Origin: RCC90-49c sp051016155
GTDB lineage: Bacteria > Bacteroidota > Bacteroidia > Cytophagales > Amoebophilaceae
Direction of reading: 5' to 3'
Assembly (NCBI GenBank): GCA_051016155.1
Contig: CP136537.1
Coordinates: 1,364,001 to 1,428,000, forward strand
DNA length: 64,000 nt
In this document: positions 37,901 through 46,343 of the stretch, piece by piece
How positions within the stretch are numbered: position 1 is the stretch's first letter
Layout of the letters: every line of letters begins with the position of its first letter
The notes under the pieces: model-generated
Database searches by the model: none
Told to the model about the DNA's origin: nothing
What the model saw: only the letters and a program-made list of their open reading frames with translations
Translations under genes and position numbers: made by a program

Positions 37901-38371
37901 AAGCGCAGGCAAAGCAAGCAAGGAAAGCCGTTTGCTCTGTTTACTGTAGAAGACTACGAGGGTACGCTGGACCTGGCGCTGTTCGGCGAAGATTTCCTGA
38001 AGCACCAACACCTGTTGCAAGAGGGTACTTTTGTACACATCGCGGGGAATGTGGCGAAGCGCTACCAACAAGAAGACGGGTGGGAGCTTAGGCCTCGTAC
38101 GCTGCGCCTACTGAGCGAGGTAAGGGAAAAGCAGGGTAGGCAACTTGCCTTGCGCTTGCCCCTGGAGCTAGTAAACGAGGCTTTTGTAGCGCAGCTGGAG
38201 CAAGCTGTGAAGCAGCATTCTGGCTCTTGTCCGCTGCAGATTATTATTGCGGATGTGCAAGAAACCATGGAAGTGACCCTGCTAGCTAGAAAGCACCGTA
38301 TTGCTCCTACCAATGATTTTTTTGATACTTTGAAACAAATTCCTAGCCTCTCTTATCAGCTCCAGGCGTGA
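34925..38371 (+). CDS. dnaE: DNA polymerase III subunit alpha
   Basis: This 1148-aa protein has an N-terminal PHP domain (FCHLHCHTQYSLLDGAAKI, then LAITDHGNMFG), the C-family polymerase palm with catalytic acids in MPDIDIDFDDEGR, VGPGRGSVAGSVVAYC, the fingers (YGFNRSHSAAYSVVAYQTAY), a helix-hairpin-helix region and a C-terminal OB-fold (VQLAGIITACKRRQSKQGKP). It is the replicative polymerase of the DnaE1 type. No lesion is seen. It lies upstream of trxA on the same strand, 114 bp apart. Confidence 0.97.
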   Translation: MPQFCHLHCHTQYSLLDGAAKIQTLVGKAKQLGMNSLAITDHGNMFGVPHFVAAANKESIKPIIGCEFYVAPDMHDRKDKARYHQVLLAKNEVGYKNLSKLCSLGFLEGYYYKPRIDKALIEKHAEGLVATTCCLASEVSQAILKRGEKEAERCFLEWLSIFGEDYYIEVQRHGLPEQDQCNEVLLRWAKKHQVKVIATNDVHYVEQKDSTAQDILLCLQTGKDYDDPNRMRFDSDQFFLKSPEEMAQLFADVPEALENTQEIAEKVQTPSLERDILMPIFHLPEGFTDQDAYLKHLALAGAQQRYGTVSAELEERINYELSVIQAMGFPGYFLIVQDFINAARKLDVVVGPGRGSVAGSVVAYCTGITNIDPIHYNLIFERFLNPERVSMPDIDIDFDDEGRQRVIDYVVDKYGRNQVAQIVTFGSMGAKSAIRDVARVLGLPLDQSNQMAKMVPEKPGTTLAQAFAEVPELAALKKDLEAPAGKVLAFAETLEGSARHTGIHAAGVIIAPDDLMNYIPVKSDKNADLFVTQYDGSVVETMGMLKMDFLGLKTLSIIKDALALVQKNHGESIDIDQIPLDDEKTFALYQRGDTIATFQFEADSVRQWLTKLKPSNIEDLIAMNALNRPGPMQFIPNFIARKHGQEKIDYPHPLLEDILKHTYGIMVYQEQIIQTAQIMAGYTLGAADLLRRAMGKKKADEMAKQRDVFVKGAKEKHDIPKAKALEIFGVMEKFAQYGFNRSHSAAYSVVAYQTAYLKANYPAEYMASVLTHNQGDIEKITFFMEECKRQSIPVLGPDINESQVNFDVNQAHQIRFGMGAIKGAGTAAVEAIIAAREEEGAFDSIFSLAERVSHKAVNKKTLESLAMAGAFDNFPQYHRRQYLHAAPGEDTLIEKAIRYGQQVRQEKDSAQQSLFGDTSSSQLNKRPEVADCAPYEELERLKVEKELVGFYISGHPLEQYRVELTSFCNCHTQNVLTKRSQEVQLAGIITACKRRQSKQGKPFALFTVEDYEGTLDLALFGEDFLKHQHLLQEGTFVHIAGNVAKRYQQEDGWELRPRTLRLLSEVREKQGRQLALRLPLELVNEAFVAQLEQAVKQHSGSCPLQIIIADVQETMEVTLLARKHRIAPTNDFFDTLKQIPSLSYQLQA

Positions 38372-38485
38372 GACATTTATAGGAGAGCAAAAGGGTTGCT
38401 AAATTAGGGGCTGGTTACCTACCCTAGATAACCTAGTAATCAAATGATCTAAATAAATGGCTAACCCAATCAATAATTCAATACT

Positions 38486-38806
38486 ATGACCAAAGCACTA
38501 GAAATTACAGACGATAACATCGATAGCACGCTCCAAAGCCATCCACTCGTATTGGTAGACTTCTGGGCTCCATGGTGTCCTCCTTGTCAAAGAATCGCCC
38601 CCATCATTGACGAGCTGGCCAATGATTATGCGGGGCGTATCACGATTGGCAAGCTAGATGTAGACAAAAACCCAGCCATGGCTACAAAATATGGCATCAA
38701 AAGCATTCCCACGCTCATTGTCTTCAAGAACGGGGAAGTAGTGGAGCAAATCATGGGAGTGAACGATAAAGCAGGACTTCAGGAGAGACTAAACATCCAT
38801 ATTTAG
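38486..38806 (+). CDS. trxA: Thioredoxin
   Basis: A 106-aa thioredoxin fold protein with ITDDNIDSTL at the start, the active site WAPWCPPCQRIAPI with Cys31 and Cys34, cis-Pro in GIKSIPTLIVFKNGE and no signal peptide. It is therefore a cytoplasmic disulfide reductase. The active site reads WCPPC rather than the usual WCGPC, which should alter the redox potential somewhat. The leader is A/C-rich and G-poor. Confidence 0.93.
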   Translation: MTKALEITDDNIDSTLQSHPLVLVDFWAPWCPPCQRIAPIIDELANDYAGRITIGKLDVDKNPAMATKYGIKSIPTLIVFKNGEVVEQIMGVNDKAGLQERLNIHI

Positions 38807-39246
38807 GAATGGAGTGATCTAGTCATCAGGCTCTATTTGTTCATTGAGTTGTTGCGTTATTTTAAAGCTTTTTCTAGGCTTGCCAAGGCACTTCTTTAAA
38901 TGCTATCAGAGCGCATTGGGGACACACCATAACAGCCTCAAGTCATCTAAGGATATCCTGTTGTCCGTTCTGTCATGCTGAACCATATCGAAGCAAGGCT
39001 GTTGCCAAATAGTCCCAAATCACTTAATAACTCATCTTACGCACTGGGACTGCCATGCTGGGCTTGGTAAGGGATCGCTGCGTAGTGTGAGCTGCGCAGC
39101 GATATTTTTCGTGTGTTCAATGGGACGAAATAGGTCCATTGAGAGAGGTCACTTAAGGTAAGTCAATAAATCAGTTAACGTGATAAACAGATGATTCTTC
39201 ATGTCTGCGCTATTGCATGAGGGAGTAAGCAAGAAATAAACTGCCC
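38807..39246. repeat. Intergenic trxA-symporter gap: partial MITE-like unit and REP-like hairpin repeat
   Basis: About 38833-38939 matches the MITE interior (TTTTAAAGCTTTTTCTAGG, CTTGCCAAGGCACTTC, CACACCATAACAGCCTC) with a degraded left end. About 38950-39150 is a REP-like repeat (TGTCATGCTGAACCATATCG ... GGGATCGCTGCGTAGTG). No gene is present. Confidence 0.5.
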
Positions 39247-42200
39247 CTACTTGCTCATCACAGCGTTGACCATTCCTTGTAATTCTTCTTCGAGCTGTTT
39301 GAGTCCTAAGTGCTTGGCAATGGGCACAAAGAAATGCAAGGTCTCTTCAGCTATCTTTTTCTGCTTAGCGATCCGAGGGTGTCTTTGTATAGTACGCATA
39401 TTATGCGTACGGTCTGCGAGCTTCACTTGAAGCACCTGCGTGTCTGACTCTTCCAGCACCTGATGAATGTCCTCGTGCTCATCCACGTGAATACGCTGAA
39501 ACTGCCCCTCTAAATGGGTTACTTTGTTGACGATAGCGGCCACATCAGCGCCAAAGATAGTCCCAATCTCTGCCAATGTGAGCGCTGTATCTTCAACTGT
39601 GTCGTGAAGTAAGGTAGCTAAAATAGCTGCTGAATCCTGCGTATAGTCTAGCAATATCTCCGTAGCAGCAATGGGGTGTAGGTAGAAAGGCTCTCCTGAC
39701 TTATACTTCGCATGCCCATGATATTTTTTGATAATCTGAATAGCTTTTGTTGCTAATTCTATATCGATATGTGCCTCTTTCTCAAATCTTGTCAGCAGTG
39801 CTGTTTCTTCTGGAAGCACTTCTTGAGAAGCTTCTCCTATCCCTCCTATTTCCATTTGCGGAATGTCCATCATTTTGGGTCTTACTTCGCGCAAACGCAG
39901 TGGGATGACGTACACTTGGACCAGCCCTTCATCACTGACGATCAGCTCTGTAGCACCATAGTGGGCATCTACAATGCGTTGGTTATCTAACAATGCTAGA
40001 TCCTCTGTGGATTGTGGGATATGAAAAGAAGCTCTTCCTGTTGCTCCCATGTACAGTACTTTGGAGATGGGCAATGTCTCTGCCCTAGTTACCATAATGC
40101 ACAGTGCATCTACTTCTTTAATATGGTTCTTGACAGAAGGAATAGGGTAGCCCAACGTCGTTGCTTGAATACCCAACAAGACGGACTGTTGAGGATGACC
40201 GTGCTGCTGAGCATAAAACAAGGCATTAACGAGCAACTGTTGTATTCTGGTAGCATCGCATTGCAGCTCTTGGTCCTTGGCAAGGTATTTAACAATGGGT
40301 CGGGGCCTATCTACTATCTCTTGCGCTTCTAGCACCTCTAGGGCTTCTGTTATTAGATCGCTAAAGGATATGGTTTCTACCTCTAATCGAATATGACTCT
40401 GTGTGCGGTAGATGACACTGCGTAGATAGTCCATAGTATCTCGCAAAGCGCCCTTGACCTCTCGCAGGGCATCACTCACCGCTGCTGTCTGGTGGGTGTC
40501 AATGAGTTGCCGCGTTTGTTGTGAAAAATTCTCTACTTTTTTGTCAACTGCTTCTAATAGATCACTGCCCGCAGTAGCGACTTCACTGAAAAAACGCTCT
40601 TCATGATGCAGCACTCGAACCAGCTCTTCGTTGGTCATCTCACGTTCTGTGGTGAGCAGTTCATTACGTCTCTCTAGAAACTTGTAAACTTCTTTATGTT
40701 TGAAGAGTGCAATAAGGAAGCTACTCAGTAGCAACAAGCCGTAGACAATTTTGAACTGCAACGTACCTAAATCCCCAGGTAGACTGGCCCAGCCTGTACA
40801 TTGCTTAAAAAATATGACAGCACTCCACACTCCAACTATAGCCATTCCTACTGCCAGTTGCCACTGGAGTAGCAGCACAGCCATAACAAAATTAAGCGCT
40901 AAGATGAGCATTTGAGGAACTGCAAAACCACTCATAATGACTATATTTCCTCCCACGAAGAAAAGGGTGTAAAACACACTCAAGGGCCATATCCAGGTGA
41001 GGAAGCGGCGCTGCTGCAACACTTTAGGCCAAATAGGGAAGGTAAGGAAAGTGGTCGTAAGGAGCGCCACAGAGTATTGTATGCCTTGATAGATGCCTAT
41101 GCATTGCCCAATGATTTCATTGGGCAAAAGGTAAAATGAGGCGTAAGTAGCAGTAAGGATATAAAACCCAAACAAGCTATAGAAATAATCCTGGATAGGT
41201 AAGGTACGCTCCAAGTAATTATAGAGATTGAACTCTCGGGCTTCGGCCAGCCATTCTTGCCAGGTCTTTGACTCAGGGGCGTCACTGCTTGCCTTGACAG
41301 GGTTATTGCCCCACCCTCCTTCTTCCCCCAGCAAGTAGTGGGCACTCAGCATCACTACTAAATTGGCCAGCATGCCTGGAAAAAAGCTATTAACACTTTG
41401 AAAGTAAGCAAGGCAAGCAATTACAGTAGTAAACCCTACTGCCATGGCCATGAAAACTACCCTTCTACTAGTCTGAAATCCGAATATGGCTAGTAACATA
41501 GGAATAACGAAAATAGGTGCATAAAAATTAGCAGAGAGCAGAAGTAAACTCAGAAGATTCTGGACAAATAGAGCTAGAATCGTTGCTCCTGTACCCAGTA
41601 CAAGCGTGGATAATCTGGCTGTAGTCAATGAGCTTTCTCGCTTGGATTCCTTTGGAGGGAAAATATCATTGGCAACGAGTACAGCACATGAATTCAGGGA
41701 CGAGTCAGCAGTAGACATCGCTAAGGCAACTACTCCTATCCCAAGAAAGCCTCTGAGTCCAGGGTAAGTATAAGTGTTTACCATATAGTTTACCAACTGG
41801 CTGGGCTCCAAACCTGGCCGATCAGTCAAGAGCAAAATAGCAATCCACATCATACAAAACTCTACAGCCAAGCACACTGCCGCTGCGTAGGTAAGTGAGC
41901 GCTTTACCTGTGTAACATCACGGGCCATGGCTATGCGTTGAAACAATTGAGGAGGTAAGTCAGGAGAACTGAAATAACATATCAAGATAAGCGTTTCCAT
42001 GAACTCAGGAGACCATCTTACCACCTTTTTGAAACTGAAAAGCGGGTTGGTATTAAGTACGTGCATCACCTGGTTGGTATCCTCCAGGTTGTTCCAAATG
42101 ACCAGTGCCAGTACGGGCAGTAAACTCCCGAACGTAAAAAACTGAATGACGTCAGTAAAAGTCACTGCCTTGACTCCTCCAGAAGCTGAGTAAAGAATGA

Positions 42201-42717
42201 TAGTAGTAGCAGCAATAGCAGTTATCCAGGGGCTGTCATAGCCAAGTAGAATTGATAAGGTATTGGCAATAACTTTGAATTGGATGGCGATGTAACCCAT
42301 GGTGCTTAGTACACCACCGATCCCAGCAATGGCCTGTACACGTTTACCGTACAATTTGCCAAGTGACTCTGGAACAGAGACGTTGTTCAAAAACTTACCC
42401 ATACGCGGACCAATCACACGCCCCGTGATCAGTAGACCTGCGGTACTTCCCACCACTGTTGCTATGATGTAGTAGAGACCTTTGCTGTAGGTCTCTTCCA
42501 GATCTATAAATAAGGCACTTCCCGACATCCAAGTGGCCACAATGGTAGCAGTAAGCGTAGCAGTAGAAAACTTTTTGTCTCCTATAGCATATTCTTGAAA
42601 GCTTGTCTTCCCTCCTCGGTACCGTAATCCCACGATCAGGTTTAATAGCAAGAAGCCGCCAAAAATGAGAACGTCTATGTATTTAATCAGGAATTGAATG
42701 AGTGTTTGTAGAGTCAT
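39247..42717 (-). CDS. Sodium:solute symporter fused to degenerate histidine-kinase-like region and RelA/SpoT-type HD hydrolase
   Basis: This 1156-aa protein has an N-terminal SSS-family symporter (about residues 1-470) with GDKKFSTATLTATIVATWMS, then ALFIDLEETYSKGLYYI, SASGGVKAVTFTDVIQFF and LGIGVVALAMSTADSSLNS. More membrane helices follow (about 510-665), then a cytoplasmic helical and kinase-like region (about 680-930). Its N-box-like stretch (CDATRIQQLLVNALFYA) lacks the second Asn, and no G-boxes are visible, so it is probably not an active kinase. The C-terminal HD domain keeps His1014 (FYLHPIA), HDTVED at 1038-1043 and ADRTHN with Asp1102, which matches ppGpp hydrolases. No synthetase domain is present. 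A paralog is partly visible at 1-1734. Substrate and alarmone role are inferred. Confidence 0.85.
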   Translation of the reverse strand: MTLQTLIQFLIKYIDVLIFGGFLLLNLIVGLRYRGGKTSFQEYAIGDKKFSTATLTATIVATWMSGSALFIDLEETYSKGLYYIIATVVGSTAGLLITGRVIGPRMGKFLNNVSVPESLGKLYGKRVQAIAGIGGVLSTMGYIAIQFKVIANTLSILLGYDSPWITAIAATTIILYSASGGVKAVTFTDVIQFFTFGSLLPVLALVIWNNLEDTNQVMHVLNTNPLFSFKKVVRWSPEFMETLILICYFSSPDLPPQLFQRIAMARDVTQVKRSLTYAAAVCLAVEFCMMWIAILLLTDRPGLEPSQLVNYMVNTYTYPGLRGFLGIGVVALAMSTADSSLNSCAVLVANDIFPPKESKRESSLTTARLSTLVLGTGATILALFVQNLLSLLLLSANFYAPIFVIPMLLAIFGFQTSRRVVFMAMAVGFTTVIACLAYFQSVNSFFPGMLANLVVMLSAHYLLGEEGGWGNNPVKASSDAPESKTWQEWLAEAREFNLYNYLERTLPIQDYFYSLFGFYILTATYASFYLLPNEIIGQCIGIYQGIQYSVALLTTTFLTFPIWPKVLQQRRFLTWIWPLSVFYTLFFVGGNIVIMSGFAVPQMLILALNFVMAVLLLQWQLAVGMAIVGVWSAVIFFKQCTGWASLPGDLGTLQFKIVYGLLLLSSFLIALFKHKEVYKFLERRNELLTTEREMTNEELVRVLHHEERFFSEVATAGSDLLEAVDKKVENFSQQTRQLIDTHQTAAVSDALREVKGALRDTMDYLRSVIYRTQSHIRLEVETISFSDLITEALEVLEAQEIVDRPRPIVKYLAKDQELQCDATRIQQLLVNALFYAQQHGHPQQSVLLGIQATTLGYPIPSVKNHIKEVDALCIMVTRAETLPISKVLYMGATGRASFHIPQSTEDLALLDNQRIVDAHYGATELIVSDEGLVQVYVIPLRLREVRPKMMDIPQMEIGGIGEASQEVLPEETALLTRFEKEAHIDIELATKAIQIIKKYHGHAKYKSGEPFYLHPIAATEILLDYTQDSAAILATLLHDTVEDTALTLAEIGTIFGADVAAIVNKVTHLEGQFQRIHVDEHEDIHQVLEESDTQVLQVKLADRTHNMRTIQRHPRIAKQKKIAEETLHFFVPIAKHLGLKQLEEELQGMVNAVMSK

Positions 42718-42867
42718 AACTTATCTTTTGCCTGTTCTGTGTAATGATGTGGGCAACTGAATTTGGTGTTCAATCTAGTTCGAGCACTTTTCTTATAACA
42801 GAAAAACGCCTTGAATATAACAAAATTATTATAAAGCCGAGTGCAGCTCTTTAGTAGGCTATAATAA

Positions 42868-43452
42868 TCAGAAGCTGACTGCAGACGCACTGCTTGCTCG
42901 TTGCTCCCAGTTGGTTCGATAGATGCGGTTCACTTCCTCTCCCTTGATCAGAATCAGGTTCTCTGCATTGCGGGTCTCAGCGGCTCGGGTCCAATTAAAG
43001 GAACCAGTAAGTACATAATCATTATCAATGACCATCACCTTGTTGTGGGCAATGCCTGGCACCTTATCTACTGCCACAGCAATGCCTCGGTCTACCACGC
43101 GTTGCACCTGGGTATATTTACCCGTCAGCTGTGACCGATCCACCAATATCTTGACTACTACGCCTCTTTGGTGCGCTGCAATGAGCGCCTCAGCAATAGG
43201 AAGGGAAGTAAAAGAATAAGCTTGCACCAGAATGGTCTTTTGCGCTTTAGCAATCGTCTCCTCTACCCATTGGGTACAATGTCCTCCTGGACTAAAGCGC
43301 ACTTGCACATCAGCATGCTCTGCAAAAAGTGGAGCCTGCTCTACAGGAAAATAAGTAGCCGTCTCATACCCTATAATGCCCCCCAAAAGTAGGGCAGCCA
43401 AAAGGGGCATCCTTGGCTGAGACTTTTGAGACTTTTTGGAGGCCCTACTCAT
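42868..43452 (-). CDS. Phospholipase D-like protein with a single HKD motif (Nuc-like endonuclease)
   Basis: A 194-aa protein with a basic N-terminus and a hydrophobic segment (about residues 15-30, an anchor or signal), then one PLD-family domain. The domain includes ILVQAYSFTSLPIAEALIAA, VVVKILVDRSQ and the catalytic motif IAHNKVMVIDNDYVLTGSFN with H136, K138 and D143. Single-HKD proteins such as Nuc act as dimeric nucleases; related proteins are phospholipases. The predicted location is the envelope or outside the cell. It follows ftsZ by 139 bp on the same strand but is probably independent. Confidence 0.82.
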   Translation of the reverse strand: MSRASKKSQKSQPRMPLLAALLLGGIIGYETATYFPVEQAPLFAEHADVQVRFSPGGHCTQWVEETIAKAQKTILVQAYSFTSLPIAEALIAAHQRGVVVKILVDRSQLTGKYTQVQRVVDRGIAVAVDKVPGIAHNKVMVIDNDYVLTGSFNWTRAAETRNAENLILIKGEEVNRIYRTNWEQRASSASAVSF

Positions 43453-43591
43453 AGTATCGTCTGTTTACGCAATGGCCCAGAATAAAGGCTCTCGGACTTT
43501 CAGCCATTGATAAGTATACCTGCTAGCACAATGCTGTAGCAGTATTCTGGTTGAACCAACACAGTAGAGATACGCTTAACAATCAAAAATT

Positions 43592-44980
43592 TTATCTATG
43601 ATCCTCTTCCTCCTCGCCCTCACCCTCACCCTCACCATGAAGATGATACCGCACCACCTCCTGTTCAGACCAAGTATCTACAGCTTCTAGTGGGACATTT
43701 TTTCTGAGATAGGCCGGCACTTCGAGCCACTCTTTGATTTGTGCTTCGCTTAATGACTCTACCGACTGCGCTGTAGAGGTTCCGATTCTTTCCTGCGCTT
43801 TTTGGTAAAGGTGCTGCTTCTTGCGCTCTAGGGGCTCAAAGGGTAGAGGAAGTGTAGCCGTTTCAATGCTTTTCTTCCGTGTCTTTCTGACACGCCTAGT
43901 AGCTGAATCTCGTACAGCTAGTCGGTCTTCTAGTGGGTCAAGCGTATTATTTGCCTGGGTATGATGGAATGCAGTAGAAGAGAGTTCAGAGACCGTTGGG
44001 TCCTCTTCTTTGGCAAAGCCTGTGGCAATGACCGTCACTCGAATGCTTTCTTTGAGCTGTGAGTCAGACCCATGGCCAAAGATCATTTCTGCATCTGCCC
44101 CAATCTGGTCTTGGATATAGTCAGTAATAGCCGTAAGCTCATCCATCTGCAACTCAGATTCTTGGCCTGAAACAATTGATAGCAATAGCTTTTGTGCCCC
44201 ATGAATGTCTTTGTAGTCCAGCAGTGGCGAAGCTAGTGCAGCTTCTGCTGCTTTGAGCGCTCGCTCGTCTCCTTCTGCTTGGCCCGACCCCATCACCGCT
44301 GCCCCTGCATCTTTCATGACAGTCTTGACATCTTCAAAGTCTACGTTCACATAGCCAGGCACGGTGATAATCTCTGCAATGCTCTTGGCTGCAGTAGTCA
44401 CCACGTTGTCAGCCTGGGCAAAGGCATTGCCAATCGAGAGATTACCCAAAACCGTCTTGATCCGATCGTTGAGAATCACGAGTACAGTGTCGCAGTGTTG
44501 GCGCAGCTGCTCAATGCCTTTTTGCGCTTGCTGTAGCTTTTTCTTGCCTTCAAAAGAAAAAGGCTGCGTAACGATGCCTACGGTCAGGATGCCTAGCTTT
44601 CTAGCCATCTCAGCAATGACAGGGGCCGCGCCTGTGCCTGTGCCACCGCCCATGCCTGCCGTTACAAAAGCCATTTTAGTGCCATCACTGAGCAGCGTTT
44701 TGATATCGTCTTTGCTCTCTAGGGCAGCATTTTTGCCTACTTCAGGATTGGCCCCAGCGCCCAGGCCGGCTGTCAGCTGAACGCCAATTTGCAGCTTATT
44801 GGGGATAGGACTGTTGGCAAGGGCTTGTGCATCCGTATTGCAAACCACAAAGGCTACATCTTTGATGCCCCGGTTGTACATATTGTTGACGGCATTGCTT
44901 CCTCCACCGCCCACACCGATCACCTTGATGATGGACCGATGGTGGGTAGGTAAGTCAAATTTATACGTGCCTTTTTCCAT
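43592..44980 (-). CDS. ftsZ: Cell division protein FtsZ
   Basis: This 462-aa protein has the tubulin/FtsZ GTPase fold: VIGVGGGGSNAVNNMY near the start, the signature GMGGGTGTGAAPVIAEMAR, and the T7 loop region VNVDFEDVKTVMKDAG. A variable linker with basic segments (RRVRKTRKKSIET) precedes the C-terminal peptide EVPAYLRKNVPL that Bacteroidota FtsZ uses to bind partners. It ends in an unusual acidic low-complexity tail (HGEGEGEGEEEEDHR). It is the last gene of ftsQ-ftsA-ftsZ, 41 bp after ftsA. Confidence 0.96.
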   Translation of the reverse strand: MEKGTYKFDLPTHHRSIIKVIGVGGGGSNAVNNMYNRGIKDVAFVVCNTDAQALANSPIPNKLQIGVQLTAGLGAGANPEVGKNAALESKDDIKTLLSDGTKMAFVTAGMGGGTGTGAAPVIAEMARKLGILTVGIVTQPFSFEGKKKLQQAQKGIEQLRQHCDTVLVILNDRIKTVLGNLSIGNAFAQADNVVTTAAKSIAEIITVPGYVNVDFEDVKTVMKDAGAAVMGSGQAEGDERALKAAEAALASPLLDYKDIHGAQKLLLSIVSGQESELQMDELTAITDYIQDQIGADAEMIFGHGSDSQLKESIRVTVIATGFAKEEDPTVSELSSTAFHHTQANNTLDPLEDRLAVRDSATRRVRKTRKKSIETATLPLPFEPLERKKQHLYQKAQERIGTSTAQSVESLSEAQIKEWLEVPAYLRKNVPLEAVDTWSEQEVVRYHLHGEGEGEGEEEEDHR

Positions 44981-45021
44981 AGCGCAATGGCTTCATGAAT
45001 AATTTATACAAAAGCGCGAAA

Positions 45022-46341
45022 TCAGCCTTGATAGTCGCCCTTGTCATCATAATCGTCCATCAAAAGACCTTTGGTTTTGTTGAATAGCCTGCGAAAGAAA
45101 TCTGGAGACTCCTTGGCTTGCTTTTTACGGTGCTGATTGGCCGCACTACTCATCCCTTTAGTAGTTCTGTAATATTCTTCTCTGTAGTCCAGTGCTCTGA
45201 ATCCTGCCCATACCAGCCCTACGCTTGTAGCATAGGTAGTGTTTTTGAGCACCTCACTGTTGTTGGGCCCTAAATGTTCACTAGGATAGCCAATTCTAGC
45301 GTCCATGCCTGTGATGTATTCAAACAGCTGCTGTACGTACTGCAGTTGGGCGCCTCCTCCTGTAATGACTATGCCAGCTGCCAGCTTACCTTGGAACCCT
45401 GCATTGATCACCTCTGTGTGGACGAGCTCGATGATTTCTTCCATCCTAGCTTCGATGATGTGGGCTAGATTACGCACCGATACTTCTTTGGCAGGACGAC
45501 TTCTGAGCCCTGGAATGGTAACGAACTCATGGGCGCCGGCCTCTTCTGCAATGGCTTTGCCAAACTTGGTCTTGAGCAGTGCTGCCTGTGGGTCCATCAC
45601 GCTGCAACCCTGCTTAACGTCTGCTGTGATGGCTTCGCCCCCAAAAGGAATCACCGCGGTGTGGCGTAAGATAGCCTCCTGAAAAATAGCCACGTCTACG
45701 GTTCCTCCGCCTATATCTACTAAGCATACGCCGGCCTCTTTTTCTTCGTCGCTCAGCACCGCCAGGCTCGCTGCTGAGGGGGCTAGGATCAGACTGTCTA
45801 CTTCTAAACCTGCCCGTTTGACGCACTTGTGCACGTTGTTAATGGCACCGGTGGGTGCCGTGATGATATGGAAGTCGGCTTCGAGCTTGACGCCTGACAT
45901 GCCCACGGGGTCTTTGATGCCTGCTTCATAGTCGACCAGGTAGTGCTGAGGCGTGGCATGGATGATCTCACTACCTGGTGGCGTCACGATCCTATACATA
46001 TCGCTGGTGAGCTTGGCCACATCCTCCACGGTAATTTCTTCGTCCACTGCCTCGCGCGTAATACTACCGCGATGTAGGGTGCTCTTGATATGCTGTCCTG
46101 CCAGCCCCACGTTGACGACATTGATATCGATATTAGACGCCTCTTCTGCCTGGCTCACTGCTTGGGCAATGGCCGCCACAGTTTTATCAATGTTGTTCAC
46201 CACGCCTCTGACTACGCCTTCAGAAGCTGCTGTACCTAAGCCCAGAATTTCTAGCTGGCCCAACTCATTCTTTCTGCCTACAAGTGCAGAGATTTGGGTA
46301 GTGCCTATATCTAGGCTGGCGACGATTTTTTTATTTTCCAT
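45022..46341 (-). CDS. ftsA: Cell division protein FtsA
   Basis: A 439-441 aa actin-fold protein. It starts with ATG at 46341 or GTG at 46347; the GTG overlaps the ftsQ stop by four bases (GTGA), which suggests coupling either way. Motifs are VASLDIGTTQISALVG (phosphate 1), the SHS2/1C domain region, VCLVDIGGGTVDVAIF (phosphate 2) and AGIVITGGGAQL (adenosine). A C-terminal amphipathic stretch (FFRRLFNKTKGLLMDDY) fits membrane targeting. It tethers FtsZ to the membrane. Confidence 0.95.
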   Translation of the reverse strand: MENKKIVASLDIGTTQISALVGRKNELGQLEILGLGTAASEGVVRGVVNNIDKTVAAIAQAVSQAEEASNIDINVVNVGLAGQHIKSTLHRGSITREAVDEEITVEDVAKLTSDMYRIVTPPGSEIIHATPQHYLVDYEAGIKDPVGMSGVKLEADFHIITAPTGAINNVHKCVKRAGLEVDSLILAPSAASLAVLSDEEKEAGVCLVDIGGGTVDVAIFQEAILRHTAVIPFGGEAITADVKQGCSVMDPQAALLKTKFGKAIAEEAGAHEFVTIPGLRSRPAKEVSVRNLAHIIEARMEEIIELVHTEVINAGFQGKLAAGIVITGGGAQLQYVQQLFEYITGMDARIGYPSEHLGPNNSEVLKNTTYATSVGLVWAGFRALDYREEYYRTTKGMSSAANQHRKKQAKESPDFFRRLFNKTKGLLMDDYDDKGDYQG

Positions 46342-46343
46342 GC

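Noticed and set aside
43592..43640. Programmed tail or frameshift at the repetitive 3' end of ftsZ
   Set aside because: The GAG/GGT-rich repeat encodes an in-frame acidic tail and the stop follows directly; no slip signal is needed.
44364..44780. A 138-aa frame antisense to ftsZ
   Set aside because: It is a mirror of the ftsZ GTPase domain with no independent signal.
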